Assembly: GCF_002943525.1 (NCBI RefSeq)
Contig: NZ_CP025394.1
Location: forward strand, 7,021,001 to 7,085,000
Length of the DNA stretch: 64,000 bases
Source of the DNA: Kitasatospora sp. MMS16-BH015
GTDB taxonomy: Bacteria > Actinomycetota > Actinomycetes > Streptomycetales > Streptomycetaceae
Direction: 5' to 3'
The notes beneath the pieces were generated by a model. That model did not search any database. It was not told the DNA's origin and worked only from the letters and a program-made list of their open reading frames with translations. This document shows, piece after piece, positions 1 to 9,661 of this stretch. The translations under genes and the position numbers were made by a program. Positions within the stretch are counted from its first letter, which is position 1, and each line of letters opens with the position of its first letter.

Positions 1-1542
<1,542 letters not shown>

Positions 1543-1630
1543 TCAGTTGCTCGCGTCCACTGTGTTGTTCTGAAACAACGACCCCACGCCCCGGTAAGGG
1601 TTTGCGTGGTGCGGTTGATAGTTTCATAGT

Positions 1631-1749
1631 GTTTCGGTGGTCATAGCGTGAGGGAAACGCCCGGTTACATTCCGAACCCGGAAGCTAAGCCTCACAGCGC
1701 CGATGGTACTGCAGGGGGGACCCTGTGGGAGAGTAGGACGCCGCCGAAC
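1631..1749 (+). rRNA. rrf: 5S ribosomal RNA
   Basis: About 119 nt beginning GTTTCGGTGGTCATAGCG and ending GACGCCGCCGAAC. The two ends pair as helix I, and the central CCGAACCCGGAAGCTAAG block is typical of actinobacterial 5S rRNA. It follows the 23S gene by roughly 90 nt, so this is the end of an rRNA operon. Confidence 0.96.
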
Positions 1750-1760
1750 AATTATTCAGA

Positions 1761-1800
1761 GAAGCCCCATCCGGGAGACCGGATGGGGCTTCTTTGCGTT
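1761..1800 (+). terminator. rRNA operon terminator
   Basis: Perfect 14-bp stem GAAGCCCCATCCGG / CCGGATGGGGCTTC with a GAGA loop (1761-1792), followed by TTTGCGTTTT. It lies 11 nt after the 5S rRNA. Confidence 0.93.
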
Positions 1801-1907
1801 TTGGATGACGTAGCCGATATGGCCGTACTGCAGTGCGTGGTCGTTGAGGCCGTGCTGGGGCGCGATCCCGCCGTGCACCCGGTGGCCCTGCGGCTAGGCT
1901 CCCGAGC

Positions 1908-2552
1908 ATGACCGTACTGATGACCTCTGTCGGCCCGGTGGGTGCCGAATCCCTGCTGACCAGGACCGGTGGGGTGCCGTTGGTGCCGGCGGGGTTCGTC
2001 TGGCCGCGGTGTGCGGGGTGCGGTGGGGCGATGCAGTTCCTGGCGCAGGTGGTGCTGGACGATCTGGGGCGGAACGGGCTGAGTGGGGCGGCGGTCGGGC
2101 GCGGGGTGCTGGCGGTGTTCATGTGCCAGAACGAGCCGGGGCAGTGCGGGGATTGGAGTGCGGGGTCGGGTGGGAACAGTGCGCTGGTGCTGCCCTCGGC
2201 CGGGTTACGGCTGGCCGAAGTGCCGGGGCAGGGGGCGCTGTTGCTCGGGGCGGTCACGGGGGTGACGTACATGCAGGCGGGGACGGGTGGGTACGACGAC
2301 GATGCCGAGGTCTGGTACCGGACGGCGGGGCGGGCGGCTCGCGAGGTGATGGGGCAGCTCGGCGGGGAGCCGGAGTGGTTGCAGGGGGACCAGACGCCCG
2401 GATGTGCGGGGTGCGGCGGGGAGATGGGGTTCGTCGCGCAGTTCGAGGAGGGGCCGGACGCCCGCACGGCGGCCAACTTCGGGGGTGGCGGGGCGGCTTA
2501 TGCGTTCGCCTGCGAGCCGTGCGGCGAGGCGGCGTTCCTCTGGCAGTGCTGA
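1908..2552 (+). CDS. hypothetical protein with two CxxC motifs (DUF1963/YwqG-like)
   Basis: 214 aa, soluble. The N-terminal GGVPLVPAGFVWPRCAGCGG and a later PGCAGCGGEMGF each hold a CxxC knuckle. The C-terminal CEPCGEAAF gives a third, so a structural zinc site is plausible. The 'G.P..P..F.WP.C..C' opening followed by 'FLAQV.L' resembles actinobacterial DUF1963/YwqG-type proteins, whose function is unknown. The ATG at 1908 is used because no better start lies nearby. It is convergent with the GNAT gene downstream, 13 bp away, and stands alone after the rRNA operon. Confidence 0.75.
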   Translation: MTVLMTSVGPVGAESLLTRTGGVPLVPAGFVWPRCAGCGGAMQFLAQVVLDDLGRNGLSGAAVGRGVLAVFMCQNEPGQCGDWSAGSGGNSALVLPSAGLRLAEVPGQGALLLGAVTGVTYMQAGTGGYDDDAEVWYRTAGRAAREVMGQLGGEPEWLQGDQTPGCAGCGGEMGFVAQFEEGPDARTAANFGGGGAAYAFACEPCGEAAFLWQC

Positions 2553-2565
2553 GCCCGCTAGGGAG

Positions 2566-3351
2566 TCAGCGCAGCGGGACGGCGTAGACCGGCTCCGCGC
2601 CGAAGGAGGTGAAGCCGGCTCGCCGCAGGATCGGGCCGGAGGTCTCCGGGTTGGCCTTGACCAGGGCCATCCGTGCGCCGTGGGTCACGGCGTAGGTCAG
2701 CCGGGCGTGGAGTACGGCACGGTAGATGCCCTGCCCGCGCCACCGCGGGGCCACCACTCCGCCGGTCAGCCGGGCGACCCCGTCCACGATCTCCAAGCCG
2801 CCGCTGCCGGCCGGCTCGCCGTCCACGTACGCCACCACCGTGCCGCCCGCACCGGCCGGGACGCCGGCGGCTTCACGGGCGGCGATCGCCTCGATCCGCT
2901 CCTCGGGCGGGAGTTCGCCGCCGAAGCCGGTGACCATGAGCGCGGCCACGTCCCGGGCCGTGGCCCGGGACGTGGCCCAGCGCAGCGAGACCTCGACGGC
3001 GGGCGGGCGCAGCGGCAGCGGGCCCTGGTCGAGGTCCGCCGCCAGCGCCTCCGGGACCAGCTTCACCCTGCCGCCCCGGGCGGCCAGTTCCTCGGTCAGC
3101 CCGACCGGGTGGCTGAGCAGCACCTGCCAGTCCAGCGTCGGCACCCCGAAGGTCCGGGCCCGTTCGACCAGCGCGTCGACCGCCGGGCCGACTGCCCGGC
3201 GGGGGGTGAAGGAGACGACGGAGAGGTCGAAGTCGAAGTAGTCGGGCAGCCGTACGAGGGTGTACTCGTCGCTCGCGACCACCTCGGCATCCGAGGGTCG
3301 CCACACCCAGGCGGCGCTGGCGGCGGCGACGGTAGCAGGGGAGAGATCCAT
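2566..3351 (-). CDS. GNAT-family N-acetyltransferase
   Basis: 261 aa, longer than a minimal GNAT domain (about 150 aa), so it probably carries an extra N-terminal half. The C-terminal half (about 150-261) contains the acetyl-CoA loop VVAPRWRGQGIYRAVL, matching the Q/RxxGxG/A pyrophosphate-binding motif. This is followed by the strand/helix with NPETSGPILRRAGF typical of motif B. The N-terminal portion has no diagnostic residues, and the acceptor substrate cannot be read from sequence. The ATG at 3351 is the first in-frame start after the upstream gap. Monocistronic and convergent with the DUF1963-like gene. Confidence 0.85.
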   Translation of the reverse strand: MDLSPATVAAASAAWVWRPSDAEVVASDEYTLVRLPDYFDFDLSVVSFTPRRAVGPAVDALVERARTFGVPTLDWQVLLSHPVGLTEELAARGGRVKLVPEALAADLDQGPLPLRPPAVEVSLRWATSRATARDVAALMVTGFGGELPPEERIEAIAAREAAGVPAGAGGTVVAYVDGEPAGSGGLEIVDGVARLTGGVVAPRWRGQGIYRAVLHARLTYAVTHGARMALVKANPETSGPILRRAGFTSFGAEPVYAVPLR

Positions 3352-3474
3352 GCGGGCAGCCTAGGCACAGGCGGGGGACGGCCCCGGAGATGATCACTGC
3401 ACCGTTGCCGGATCAGGACCGTACGGTGACAGAGCCGGGGAGGCGGGGAGAGCAGAGGGGGACGAACCGGCCCG

Positions 3475-3993
3475 TCACGCCCGGGCGGTGGCGAGGCGGG
3501 CGGCGTACCGGCGGGCGCGGGCGGTGTCCTCGGGGAAGGCGGTGGCCCAGGTGGTGGTGAGCGGGGTCCACCGGAGGGGCTGGTCGGGCTCGGGGGTGAG
3601 GGGGGAGCTGCGGGGGACGACGGCGCTGTAGGTGAAGCCGAGGGTGGGGGCCCAACCGGACTGGTAGGAGCGGATGGTGACGGCGACGGGGGTGGGGTGG
3701 AGCTCGGGGCGCAGCCCGGTCTCCTCGGACAGCTCGCGGATCGCGCCCTCGCGGGGCGTCTCGTCGTGCTCGACGCCGCCGCCCGGCGGGACCAGGCCGC
3801 GCCAGCGGTGCTGCACCAGCAGCAGGTGGGTGAAGTCCTCGTCGAAGACCCAGACCTCGGTGCCGAACGGGTCCATCTCAGTCGGGTCGGTCCGGGCGAG
3901 CCAGGAGAGGGCTTCGTCGTACCGGGCGTCGGCGAGCCGGGCGTCGGCCGCCGCTGCGGCGAGGGTGCGCTGGGTGGTCGCGGTGCTGGTCAT
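3475..3993 (-). CDS. Nudix hydrolase
   Basis: 172 aa. A complete Nudix box GGVEHDETPREGAIRELSEETGL (GX5EX7REUXEEXGU) sits near residue 75-97, with all metal-binding glutamates present. Upstream, VWVFDEDFTHLLLVQH is the usual first strands. The family hydrolyses a nucleoside diphosphate linked to another moiety; the substrate is not predictable here. The reading frame stays open far upstream over the next gene, but the ATG at 3993 (MTSTATTQ) begins just where Nudix homology would, so the longer frame is rejected. Confidence 0.88.
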   Translation of the reverse strand: MTSTATTQRTLAAAAADARLADARYDEALSWLARTDPTEMDPFGTEVWVFDEDFTHLLLVQHRWRGLVPPGGGVEHDETPREGAIRELSEETGLRPELHPTPVAVTIRSYQSGWAPTLGFTYSAVVPRSSPLTPEPDQPLRWTPLTTTWATAFPEDTARARRYAARLATARA

Positions 3994-4070
3994 GCGGGCA
4001 GGGTAGAGGGAGGTACTGACAACGGGAGCGGCGACCAGTGGGGCGGCGGCCGACCGGGTGGAGGGGCGGG

Positions 4071-4793
4071 CTACTCGAAGCTGACCGAGGCGAGTTTGGA
4101 CTGGAAGGCCAGGGTGTGGCCCTCGATGGTGCGGGCGTGGTCGCTCATGGTCTCGGCGTGGGTGTCGAGGGCGTCGGGGTGGATCCGGAAGCCGGTGCCC
4201 CCGCCGCCGGCGGAGACGCCGAGGGCGGATTCGGCGCCCTTGAAGACCAGGCCGCTGACGGCCTGGCCGACCGTCTCGACCAGCGGGTTGATGGCGGCCT
4301 CGACCACCTGGGCGATGATGTACTGCTCCAGCTGCTGCTCGAGGAAGTTGACCAGCTTCTTGGCGGCCTCCTCGATGGCGATCATCGCGGCCTCGGCCAG
4401 GCCGAAGGTGGCCACCGCGGCGGCCTGGTCGGCGATGAAGGAGGCGGCGAGCACGACGAGTTCGGCGATCGCCTCGGCCTTCATGGCGACGATCACCTCG
4501 GCGGCGGCGTCCAGTGCGGTGGCCACGGTGTGGCAGCCCTGGATCAGCTCGGTCATGTGACTGCCGGAGAGCTGGCCCCACTTGGTGACCAGCGCCTCGT
4601 AGGAGGCGCCCTGGTACGCCTCGCCGATGGCCTGCACGGTGGCGGTGGAGTCCTGGTGGGTCTGCTGGATGTTCTCGGCGAACTCGCGGACGTGCCCGGC
4701 GAATTCGCGGACCTTGTCCTCGTTCACCTGGGGCCAGTTGATCCCGATGAAGTTGAGCAGGGTGACCACTTCACCCGGCAGTTCGATCGCCAT
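4071..4793 (-). CDS. WXG100-like (CpnT N-terminal type) protein, orphan
   Basis: 240 aa, almost wholly alpha-helical, with no signal peptide. The N-terminal MAIELPGEVVTLLNFIGINWP is followed by long amphipathic helices. The layout is that of the 'WXG100-like' domain found at the N-terminus of polymorphic toxins such as CpnT. The segment DQAAAVATFGLAEAAMIAIEEAAKK and two alanine-rich helices could contact membrane. In toxins this domain leads a C-terminal effector, but here the protein stops after a short Gly-rich linker (about residues 197-202) and a last WXG-like helix. No effector, immunity gene or ESX secretion gene is adjacent. Role unknown; secretion by a distant ESX system is inference. 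Confidence 0.7.
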   Translation of the reverse strand: MAIELPGEVVTLLNFIGINWPQVNEDKVREFAGHVREFAENIQQTHQDSTATVQAIGEAYQGASYEALVTKWGQLSGSHMTELIQGCHTVATALDAAAEVIVAMKAEAIAELVVLAASFIADQAAAVATFGLAEAAMIAIEEAAKKLVNFLEQQLEQYIIAQVVEAAINPLVETVGQAVSGLVFKGAESALGVSAGGGGTGFRIHPDALDTHAETMSDHARTIEGHTLAFQSKLASVSFE

Positions 4794-4849
4794 AGCTCCC
4801 CCTAAGCCCGTGATCCGGGCTTCAGGCTAGCCCAACCGGCCGGGCCGGG

Positions 4850-5614
4850 TCAGCTGCGGCGGAAGGTCTTGTGCTGCGCGGCCTGGGCGCGCGGGCGCAC
4901 CACCAGCAGGTCGATGTTGACGTGCGGCGGGCGGGTGACGGCCCAGGCGACGGTGTCGGCCACGTCGGCCGAGGTGAGCGGGGCGTCCACGCCGGCGTAG
5001 ACGGCGGCGGCCTTGGCCGCGTCGCCCCGGAAGCGGGTGAGGGCGAAGCCCTCGGACTGCACCATGCCCGGCGCGATCTCGACCACCCGGATCGGCTCGC
5101 CGCAGAGTTCGAGCCGGAGGGTGCCGGCGATCGCGTGGGCCCCGCTCTTGGCGGCCACGTACCCGCCACCGCCCTCGTAGGCGGTGAAGGCCGCGGTGGA
5201 GGAGAGCACCAGCACGGTGGAGTCGCCGGTGGCCCGAAGGGCCGGGAGCAGCGCCTGGGTCATGTGCAGCACGCCGAGCACGTTGACCTCGTACATGGCC
5301 TGCCAGTCGGCCGGGTCGCCGGCTTCGACGGTCTCGGCGCCGATCGCGCCGCCCGCGTTGTTGACCAGCACGTCGACCCGGCCGAGGGTGGCCGCGAAGG
5401 CGTCCACGGCGGCCCGGTCGGTGACGTCGAGCCGGTACGCGAGGCCGTCGATCTCCTTGGCCAGGGCCGTGATCCGGTCCAGTCGGCGGGCGGTGAGGAC
5501 GACCTGGTAGCCCTCCTCGGCGAGCCGGCGGGCGGTGGCCGCGCCGATCCCGCCGCTGGCGCCGGTGACGACCGCCACCGGGATCTGCACGGCCGGGGCC
5601 TCGGTCAGTGCCAT
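4850..5614 (-). CDS. SDR-family NAD(P)-dependent oxidoreductase
   Basis: 254 aa, classical short-chain dehydrogenase length. It shows the nucleotide-binding TGASGGIG (about residues 18-25), the NNAGG motif (about 85-89), the catalytic serine in VLVLSSTAAF, and the YVAAKSG motif giving the Tyr/Lys pair. The residues after strand 2 (TARRLDR) favour NADP(H). It acts in the cytosol on an unknown alcohol or ketone. It lies 98 bp downstream of the acyl-CoA ligase in the same direction and may be the last gene of that transcript. A role in tailoring the neighbouring polyketide, which lacks its own KR, is inference. Confidence 0.88.
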   Translation of the reverse strand: MALTEAPAVQIPVAVVTGASGGIGAATARRLAEEGYQVVLTARRLDRITALAKEIDGLAYRLDVTDRAAVDAFAATLGRVDVLVNNAGGAIGAETVEAGDPADWQAMYEVNVLGVLHMTQALLPALRATGDSTVLVLSSTAAFTAYEGGGGYVAAKSGAHAIAGTLRLELCGEPIRVVEIAPGMVQSEGFALTRFRGDAAKAAAVYAGVDAPLTSADVADTVAWAVTRPPHVNIDLLVVRPRAQAAQHKTFRRS

Positions 5615-5712
5615 GGTGCGACTGCCTTTCAGCGGTGAGGAGTTCAGGGTGCGCTGGGCCGTCCGGGCCGTGGCGGGCCCGGACGGCCCCGACGAGGAGG
5701 TGGGCCTCGGGG

Positions 5713-7428
5713 TCAGAGGCCGGGGGCGCCGTGGGCCATGGTGCGGCCCAGCAGCTCCTCGGTGCGGTACTCGAACCCCGCCGTGGTGGCGCGGAGTTCG
5801 GCCCGGCGGATCTTGCCGGAGGTGGTCTTGGGCAGCTCGGCGAACTCGAGCAGGGCGAGCTGCTGGTGCGGTGCGAGGGTGCGGGCGGCGTAGCCGAGCA
5901 CCTCGCGGGCGGTCTCGGCGTCCGGCTCGTGGCCGGCGGCCAGGGCGATGTACGCCTTGGGCACCTGGTAGCCGATCGGGTCCGGGACGGGGATCACGGC
6001 GGCCTCGGCCACCGCCTCGTGCCGGAGCAGCACGCTCTCCAGCTCGAACGGGGAGATCCGGTGGTCGTAGGACTTGAACACGTCGTCGTCGCGGCCCACG
6101 TAGGTGAGGTAGCCGTCGGCGTCCCGGGTGGCGATGTCACCGGTGTGGTAGAGGCCGTCGGCCAGCGTCTTGGCGGTCTTCTCGGGGTCGCCGAGGTAGG
6201 CCGTCATGATGCCGACCGGCTGCTGGGCGAGGTCGACGCAGATCTCGCCCTCGTCGCCGGGGCGGCCGGTGCGCGGGTCGATCAGCACGATCGGGTAGCC
6301 GGGCAGCGGCTTGCCCATCTTGCCGGGGCGGACGGCCAGGCCGGCGGTGTTGCCGATCTGGGCGGTGGTCTCGGTCTGGCCGAAGCCGTCCCGGACGGTG
6401 ACGCCCCAGGCGGTGCGGATCTGCTCGATCACGGCCGGGTTGAGCGGCTCGCCGACCGAGGAGGCCTCGCGCAGCGCGGCCGGCTTGGTGCCGAGGTCGT
6501 GCTGGAGCAGGGTGCGCCAGGCGGTGGGCGGGGCGCAGAGGCTGGTGGCGCGCTCGCGGTCGACGATCTCCAGCAGCAGCTTGGGGGAGGCGCCGGCCGG
6601 GAGGTTGACCGAGAGCACGGTGGCCTCGGCGTTGAACGGGCCGAAGAAGCTCGACCAGGCGTGCTTGGCCCAGCCGGGGGCGGAGACGTTGCAGTGCACG
6701 TCGCCCGGGCGCAGCCCGTTCCAGTACATGCCGGTCAGGTGGCCGACGGGGTAGCTGGTGTGGGTGTGGCCGACCATCTTGGGGCGGGAGGTGGTGCCGG
6801 AGGTGAAGTAGATGAACAGCAGCTCGTCGGCCCGGGTCTCCTGCTCGGGGGTGAACTCGGCCGGGGCGGTGTGCGACCCGGCGTAGTCGAGCCAGCCGGG
6901 CACGGGGGCGCCGACGCTGATCCGGGTCAGGTGGGCGGGGGCGGTGGCGAACGCGCCGGTGAGGTGGGCGGCGGTGATCACGTGGGTGACCTGGCCACGC
7001 AGCATCCGGTCGGCGAGGTCGTCGGCGGAGATGGTGGTGTAGGTGGGGATGACCACCAGGCCGAGCTTGATCGAGGCCAGCAGGGTCTCCCAGACGGCCA
7101 GTTGGTTGTCCAGCATGAGCAGCACTCGGTCGCCGCGGGTCACGCCCTGGGCGCGTAGCCAGTTGGCCACCTGGTTGGAGCGGGCGGCCAGTTCGGCGTA
7201 GCTGAGCTGCTCGGCGGAGGTGCCGTCGAGGATCCGGACCGCCGTGCGGGGGTTGCCCTCGGCGATCACGTCGAACCAGTCGAGCGCCCAGTTGAACCGC
7301 TCCAGGCGGGGCCAGCGGAACCGGGCGACGGCGGCGTCGTGGTCCTCGCGCAGTTCGAGCAGCAGGTCGCGTGCGGCCCGGAACTCGGCGGTGGCTTCGG
7401 GATGGTGGCCGGTCACGTGCTGCCTCAC
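5713..7428 (-). CDS. AMP-forming acyl-CoA/aryl-CoA ligase
   Basis: 571 aa, full length for the ANL superfamily. The P-loop-like FTSGTTSRPKMVGHTH (A3), GFGQTETT (A5), YHTGDIATRDADGY (A7), GRDDDVFKSYDHRISPFELE (A8) and the catalytic lysine in PKTTSGKIRR (A10) are all present. It should activate a carboxylic acid as acyl-AMP and then a thioester. The pattern is closest to medium-chain acyl- or benzoate-CoA ligases. The GTG start at 7428 overlaps the stop of the upstream flavoprotein (GTGA), so the two are translationally coupled. Next to a one-module PKS it is a good candidate for priming the synthase, but that link is inferred. Confidence 0.88.
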   Translation of the reverse strand: MRQHVTGHHPEATAEFRAARDLLLELREDHDAAVARFRWPRLERFNWALDWFDVIAEGNPRTAVRILDGTSAEQLSYAELAARSNQVANWLRAQGVTRGDRVLLMLDNQLAVWETLLASIKLGLVVIPTYTTISADDLADRMLRGQVTHVITAAHLTGAFATAPAHLTRISVGAPVPGWLDYAGSHTAPAEFTPEQETRADELLFIYFTSGTTSRPKMVGHTHTSYPVGHLTGMYWNGLRPGDVHCNVSAPGWAKHAWSSFFGPFNAEATVLSVNLPAGASPKLLLEIVDRERATSLCAPPTAWRTLLQHDLGTKPAALREASSVGEPLNPAVIEQIRTAWGVTVRDGFGQTETTAQIGNTAGLAVRPGKMGKPLPGYPIVLIDPRTGRPGDEGEICVDLAQQPVGIMTAYLGDPEKTAKTLADGLYHTGDIATRDADGYLTYVGRDDDVFKSYDHRISPFELESVLLRHEAVAEAAVIPVPDPIGYQVPKAYIALAAGHEPDAETAREVLGYAARTLAPHQQLALLEFAELPKTTSGKIRRAELRATTAGFEYRTEELLGRTMAHGAPGL

Positions 7429-9374
7429 TTCTGGTCGTCTGCGGAAGTGGCCGTGCCTTCACTCGAGTCGGCGAGGATGTCGGCGGCGATGGCGTCGGCG
7501 TCGGCGTGGAAGCCGACCATCGGGCCGGGGCGGCCGTTGCCGATCTGGGTGAACCAGCGCAGCTCCTCGGTGGGGATGCCGAGCGCGTAGAGGCCCTTGG
7601 TGGGCCGGCCGGCCGCGTCGATCATCCGGAACGGCTTGCCGGTGACGGCCAGCGCGCCGGTGGTGAAGCGGGCGCCGTCGCTGGAGCTGACGTTGGTGTG
7701 GGTGGTGGCGCAGCCCTCGCCGAGCAGCTGGCGCATCAGGGGGGAGGCGTCCACCCGGACGTCGGCGCGCGGGATCCGGCCGTCGATCAGGGTGGTGGCG
7801 GTGATCTCGGAGCCGCCCACCTGGCTGGAGGTGAGCGAGAAGACGCCGGTGTCCTCGCACTGGCCGAGCTCCAGCCCGGGGCCGACCACGGTGAGCACGC
7901 CGGCCTCGATCAGCGCGATCGCCTGCTGGATCCGGATGGCCGGCGGGCCGGCCGAGACCATGGTGTTGATCGGGTTGAACCAGGTGAGGAACTCGTCGCG
8001 CTGCGAGTCGGGGTGCAGGCTGGAGAACTCCACCGCCTCGCGGACCACGCCGCGGATGTCCCGCAGGATGTCCAGCGCCGCCTTCAACGGGCCGTCTACG
8101 TTGCCGAGTTCGGCCTCGTCGGCGTCGGCGCGCAGCACGTCGAGCAGCCTCTCGTGGAAGGCCTCGGGGGAGGCGAAGAGCTCACCGGCGAACGGGCGGG
8201 CCATCCGCTCCAGGTCGATCGGCGGCACCCCGGCCAGGCCGGTCTCGGCCAGCAACTTGCTGATGCAGTGCGGGTCTTCGGCGACGGCGGCGGTGTACGC
8301 GGCGGTGAAGGCCTCGGCCGCCTGCTCGCCGTCGCGGTGGCGGACGTGGGTGCGGTAGTAGACGTGGTCGACCTCGCGGAGCATCAGCGGCAGCACGTGC
8401 TCGCGGAAGCGCAGCTTGACGCTGCCGGTCTCGCTGAGTGCCTGGGCGCGGATCCCGGCCAGGGCCTCCTGGGTGAAGAAGCGCGGGGTGTAGCGGTAGT
8501 CCGGGCCCTTCTGGTTGCGGCCCCGGGCGAGCAGCGGCAGACCGCTGCGCGAGCCCGCGTAGATCTGCGGCTCGTGGCCCGAAGGCTCGTACTTCAGACG
8601 GCCGTTGACCCGCTCGGTAAAGCGGCCGCCGCGACCGGTGGTGAGCACCGCCGTGATGTCGTAGAAGGTGAGGCCGAGGCCGATCACCGCGACGGGCTTG
8701 CGGGCGGGCAGGTCGTCCAGGCCCATGTCGGCGGCGGAGTCGCCGCGCAGGTAGGTGGTGCCGCGGTGGCGGGAGGCGAAGTCGAGCAGGTCGCGGTCGG
8801 CGCCGCCGGCGAAGTTGTGCGGGTGGCCGGTGGTGAGGATGACCTTGTCGGCCTCGAAGGTGTCACCGGTGCTGGCGGTGAGCTGGTAGGTGCGGTGCTC
8901 GCCGCGGCGGGCCCAGCGGGCCCGGGCCTTGACCGGCTCGACGGTGACCGACTCGGGCAGGTTGGCGGTGATCCGCTGGTACACGTCGGACAGGTAGGTG
9001 CCATAGACCCGGCGCGGGGCGTAGACGTTGGGCGAGGCGAGGTCCGGGTAGCGCTCGGGCTGGGAGATCAGCCACTGGTGCAGCGAGGGGCCGGCGCCGG
9101 CCCGCCAGGGGCCCTGGTCGGCATCGCCCGAGTAGAGGCTCACCTCGCCGGCCGCGGTGTTCATCAGCAGCCACTCGGACTGGTCGGTGCGCCAGACCCG
9201 GCCCGCTCCGTGCTCGGCCGGGTCGATCGTGAAGATCCGTACCGGTCTGGGCTGGTGGGCCTTGGCGACGGCTTCGGCCGCCTCCTCGGCGAGCCGGACC
9301 ACCAGCCGCTCCAGGACCGAGAGTCCGCGCGGGCCCATGCCGACGATCGCGATGTTGAGCGTGGTGCCGTCCAT
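7425..9374 (-). CDS. FAD/NAD(P)-binding protein (PF13454-type)
   Basis: 649 aa. The N-terminal IAIVGMGPRGLSVLERL is a Rossmann GxGxxG fingerprint of the FAD_NAD_binding_9 family, and a second dinucleotide-type segment is PVAVIGLGLTFYDITAVL near residue 225. The C-terminal part ends with GLYALGIPTEEL. No signal peptide or membrane segment. The family is usually annotated only as FAD/NAD(P)-binding; a flavin oxidoreductase or N-hydroxylase-like reaction is possible, but the substrate is unknown. First gene of the leftward operon, diverging from the PKS gene over 287 bp. The ATG at 9374 is preceded by GAAGGGA. Confidence 0.82.
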   Translation of the reverse strand: MDGTTLNIAIVGMGPRGLSVLERLVVRLAEEAAEAVAKAHQPRPVRIFTIDPAEHGAGRVWRTDQSEWLLMNTAAGEVSLYSGDADQGPWRAGAGPSLHQWLISQPERYPDLASPNVYAPRRVYGTYLSDVYQRITANLPESVTVEPVKARARWARRGEHRTYQLTASTGDTFEADKVILTTGHPHNFAGGADRDLLDFASRHRGTTYLRGDSAADMGLDDLPARKPVAVIGLGLTFYDITAVLTTGRGGRFTERVNGRLKYEPSGHEPQIYAGSRSGLPLLARGRNQKGPDYRYTPRFFTQEALAGIRAQALSETGSVKLRFREHVLPLMLREVDHVYYRTHVRHRDGEQAAEAFTAAYTAAVAEDPHCISKLLAETGLAGVPPIDLERMARPFAGELFASPEAFHERLLDVLRADADEAELGNVDGPLKAALDILRDIRGVVREAVEFSSLHPDSQRDEFLTWFNPINTMVSAGPPAIRIQQAIALIEAGVLTVVGPGLELGQCEDTGVFSLTSSQVGGSEITATTLIDGRIPRADVRVDASPLMRQLLGEGCATTHTNVSSSDGARFTTGALAVTGKPFRMIDAAGRPTKGLYALGIPTEELRWFTQIGNGRPGPMVGFHADADAIAADILADSSEGTATSADDQK

Positions 9375-9451
9375 CTGTGCCGTCCCTTCGGGGGGTTCGT
9401 GGCGACCTGGAATCGTGCACTGATGGCTAAAGTTTGATCCGAATCGATAGA

Positions 9452-9465
9452 TGTACGCAAGTACA
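9452..9465. promoter_or_regulatory. TetR-type operator candidate 1
   Basis: TGTACGCAAGTACA is a perfect TGTAC-N4-GTACA palindrome in an AT-rich island between the divergent FAD protein and PKS genes. A near copy lies in front of the adjacent tetR gene (13851-13864), and flanking bases also agree (ATARA before, ARAAT-like after). This suggests that one regulator binds both sites. Confidence 0.6.
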
Positions 9466-9472
9466 AGAATAC

Positions 9473-9488
9473 TGTGACCCAGCTCACA
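9473..9488. promoter_or_regulatory. CRP-like palindrome
   Basis: TGTGACCCAGCTCACA matches the classic TGTGA-N6-TCACA CRP half-sites exactly. It lies only 7 bp from the TetR operator candidate in the PKS divergent promoter region. Actinobacterial Crp proteins recognise related GTG...CAC sites and influence secondary metabolism, but binding here is unproven. Confidence 0.45.
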
Positions 9489-9661
9489 GCATGGGTCAAT
9501 TGGGGTGCTGACCTGACGAATTGGCGATCCCTCTGACGGTGATCTCCGGCCAACTGACGGCCTCCCGGGGAGGTCTCCATCACACTGAGGGTCAACTCTC
9601 GCCTCTAGGCCAAAGTTGATTTCGGGTGCATCTTTCCGTCCGTCCCGGAGGTGGCCAGTCC

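Noticed and set aside
9626..9661. Earlier ATG (9626) as PKS start
   Set aside because: It has no ribosome site, while ATG 9662 follows GGAGGT, which lies inside the extension.
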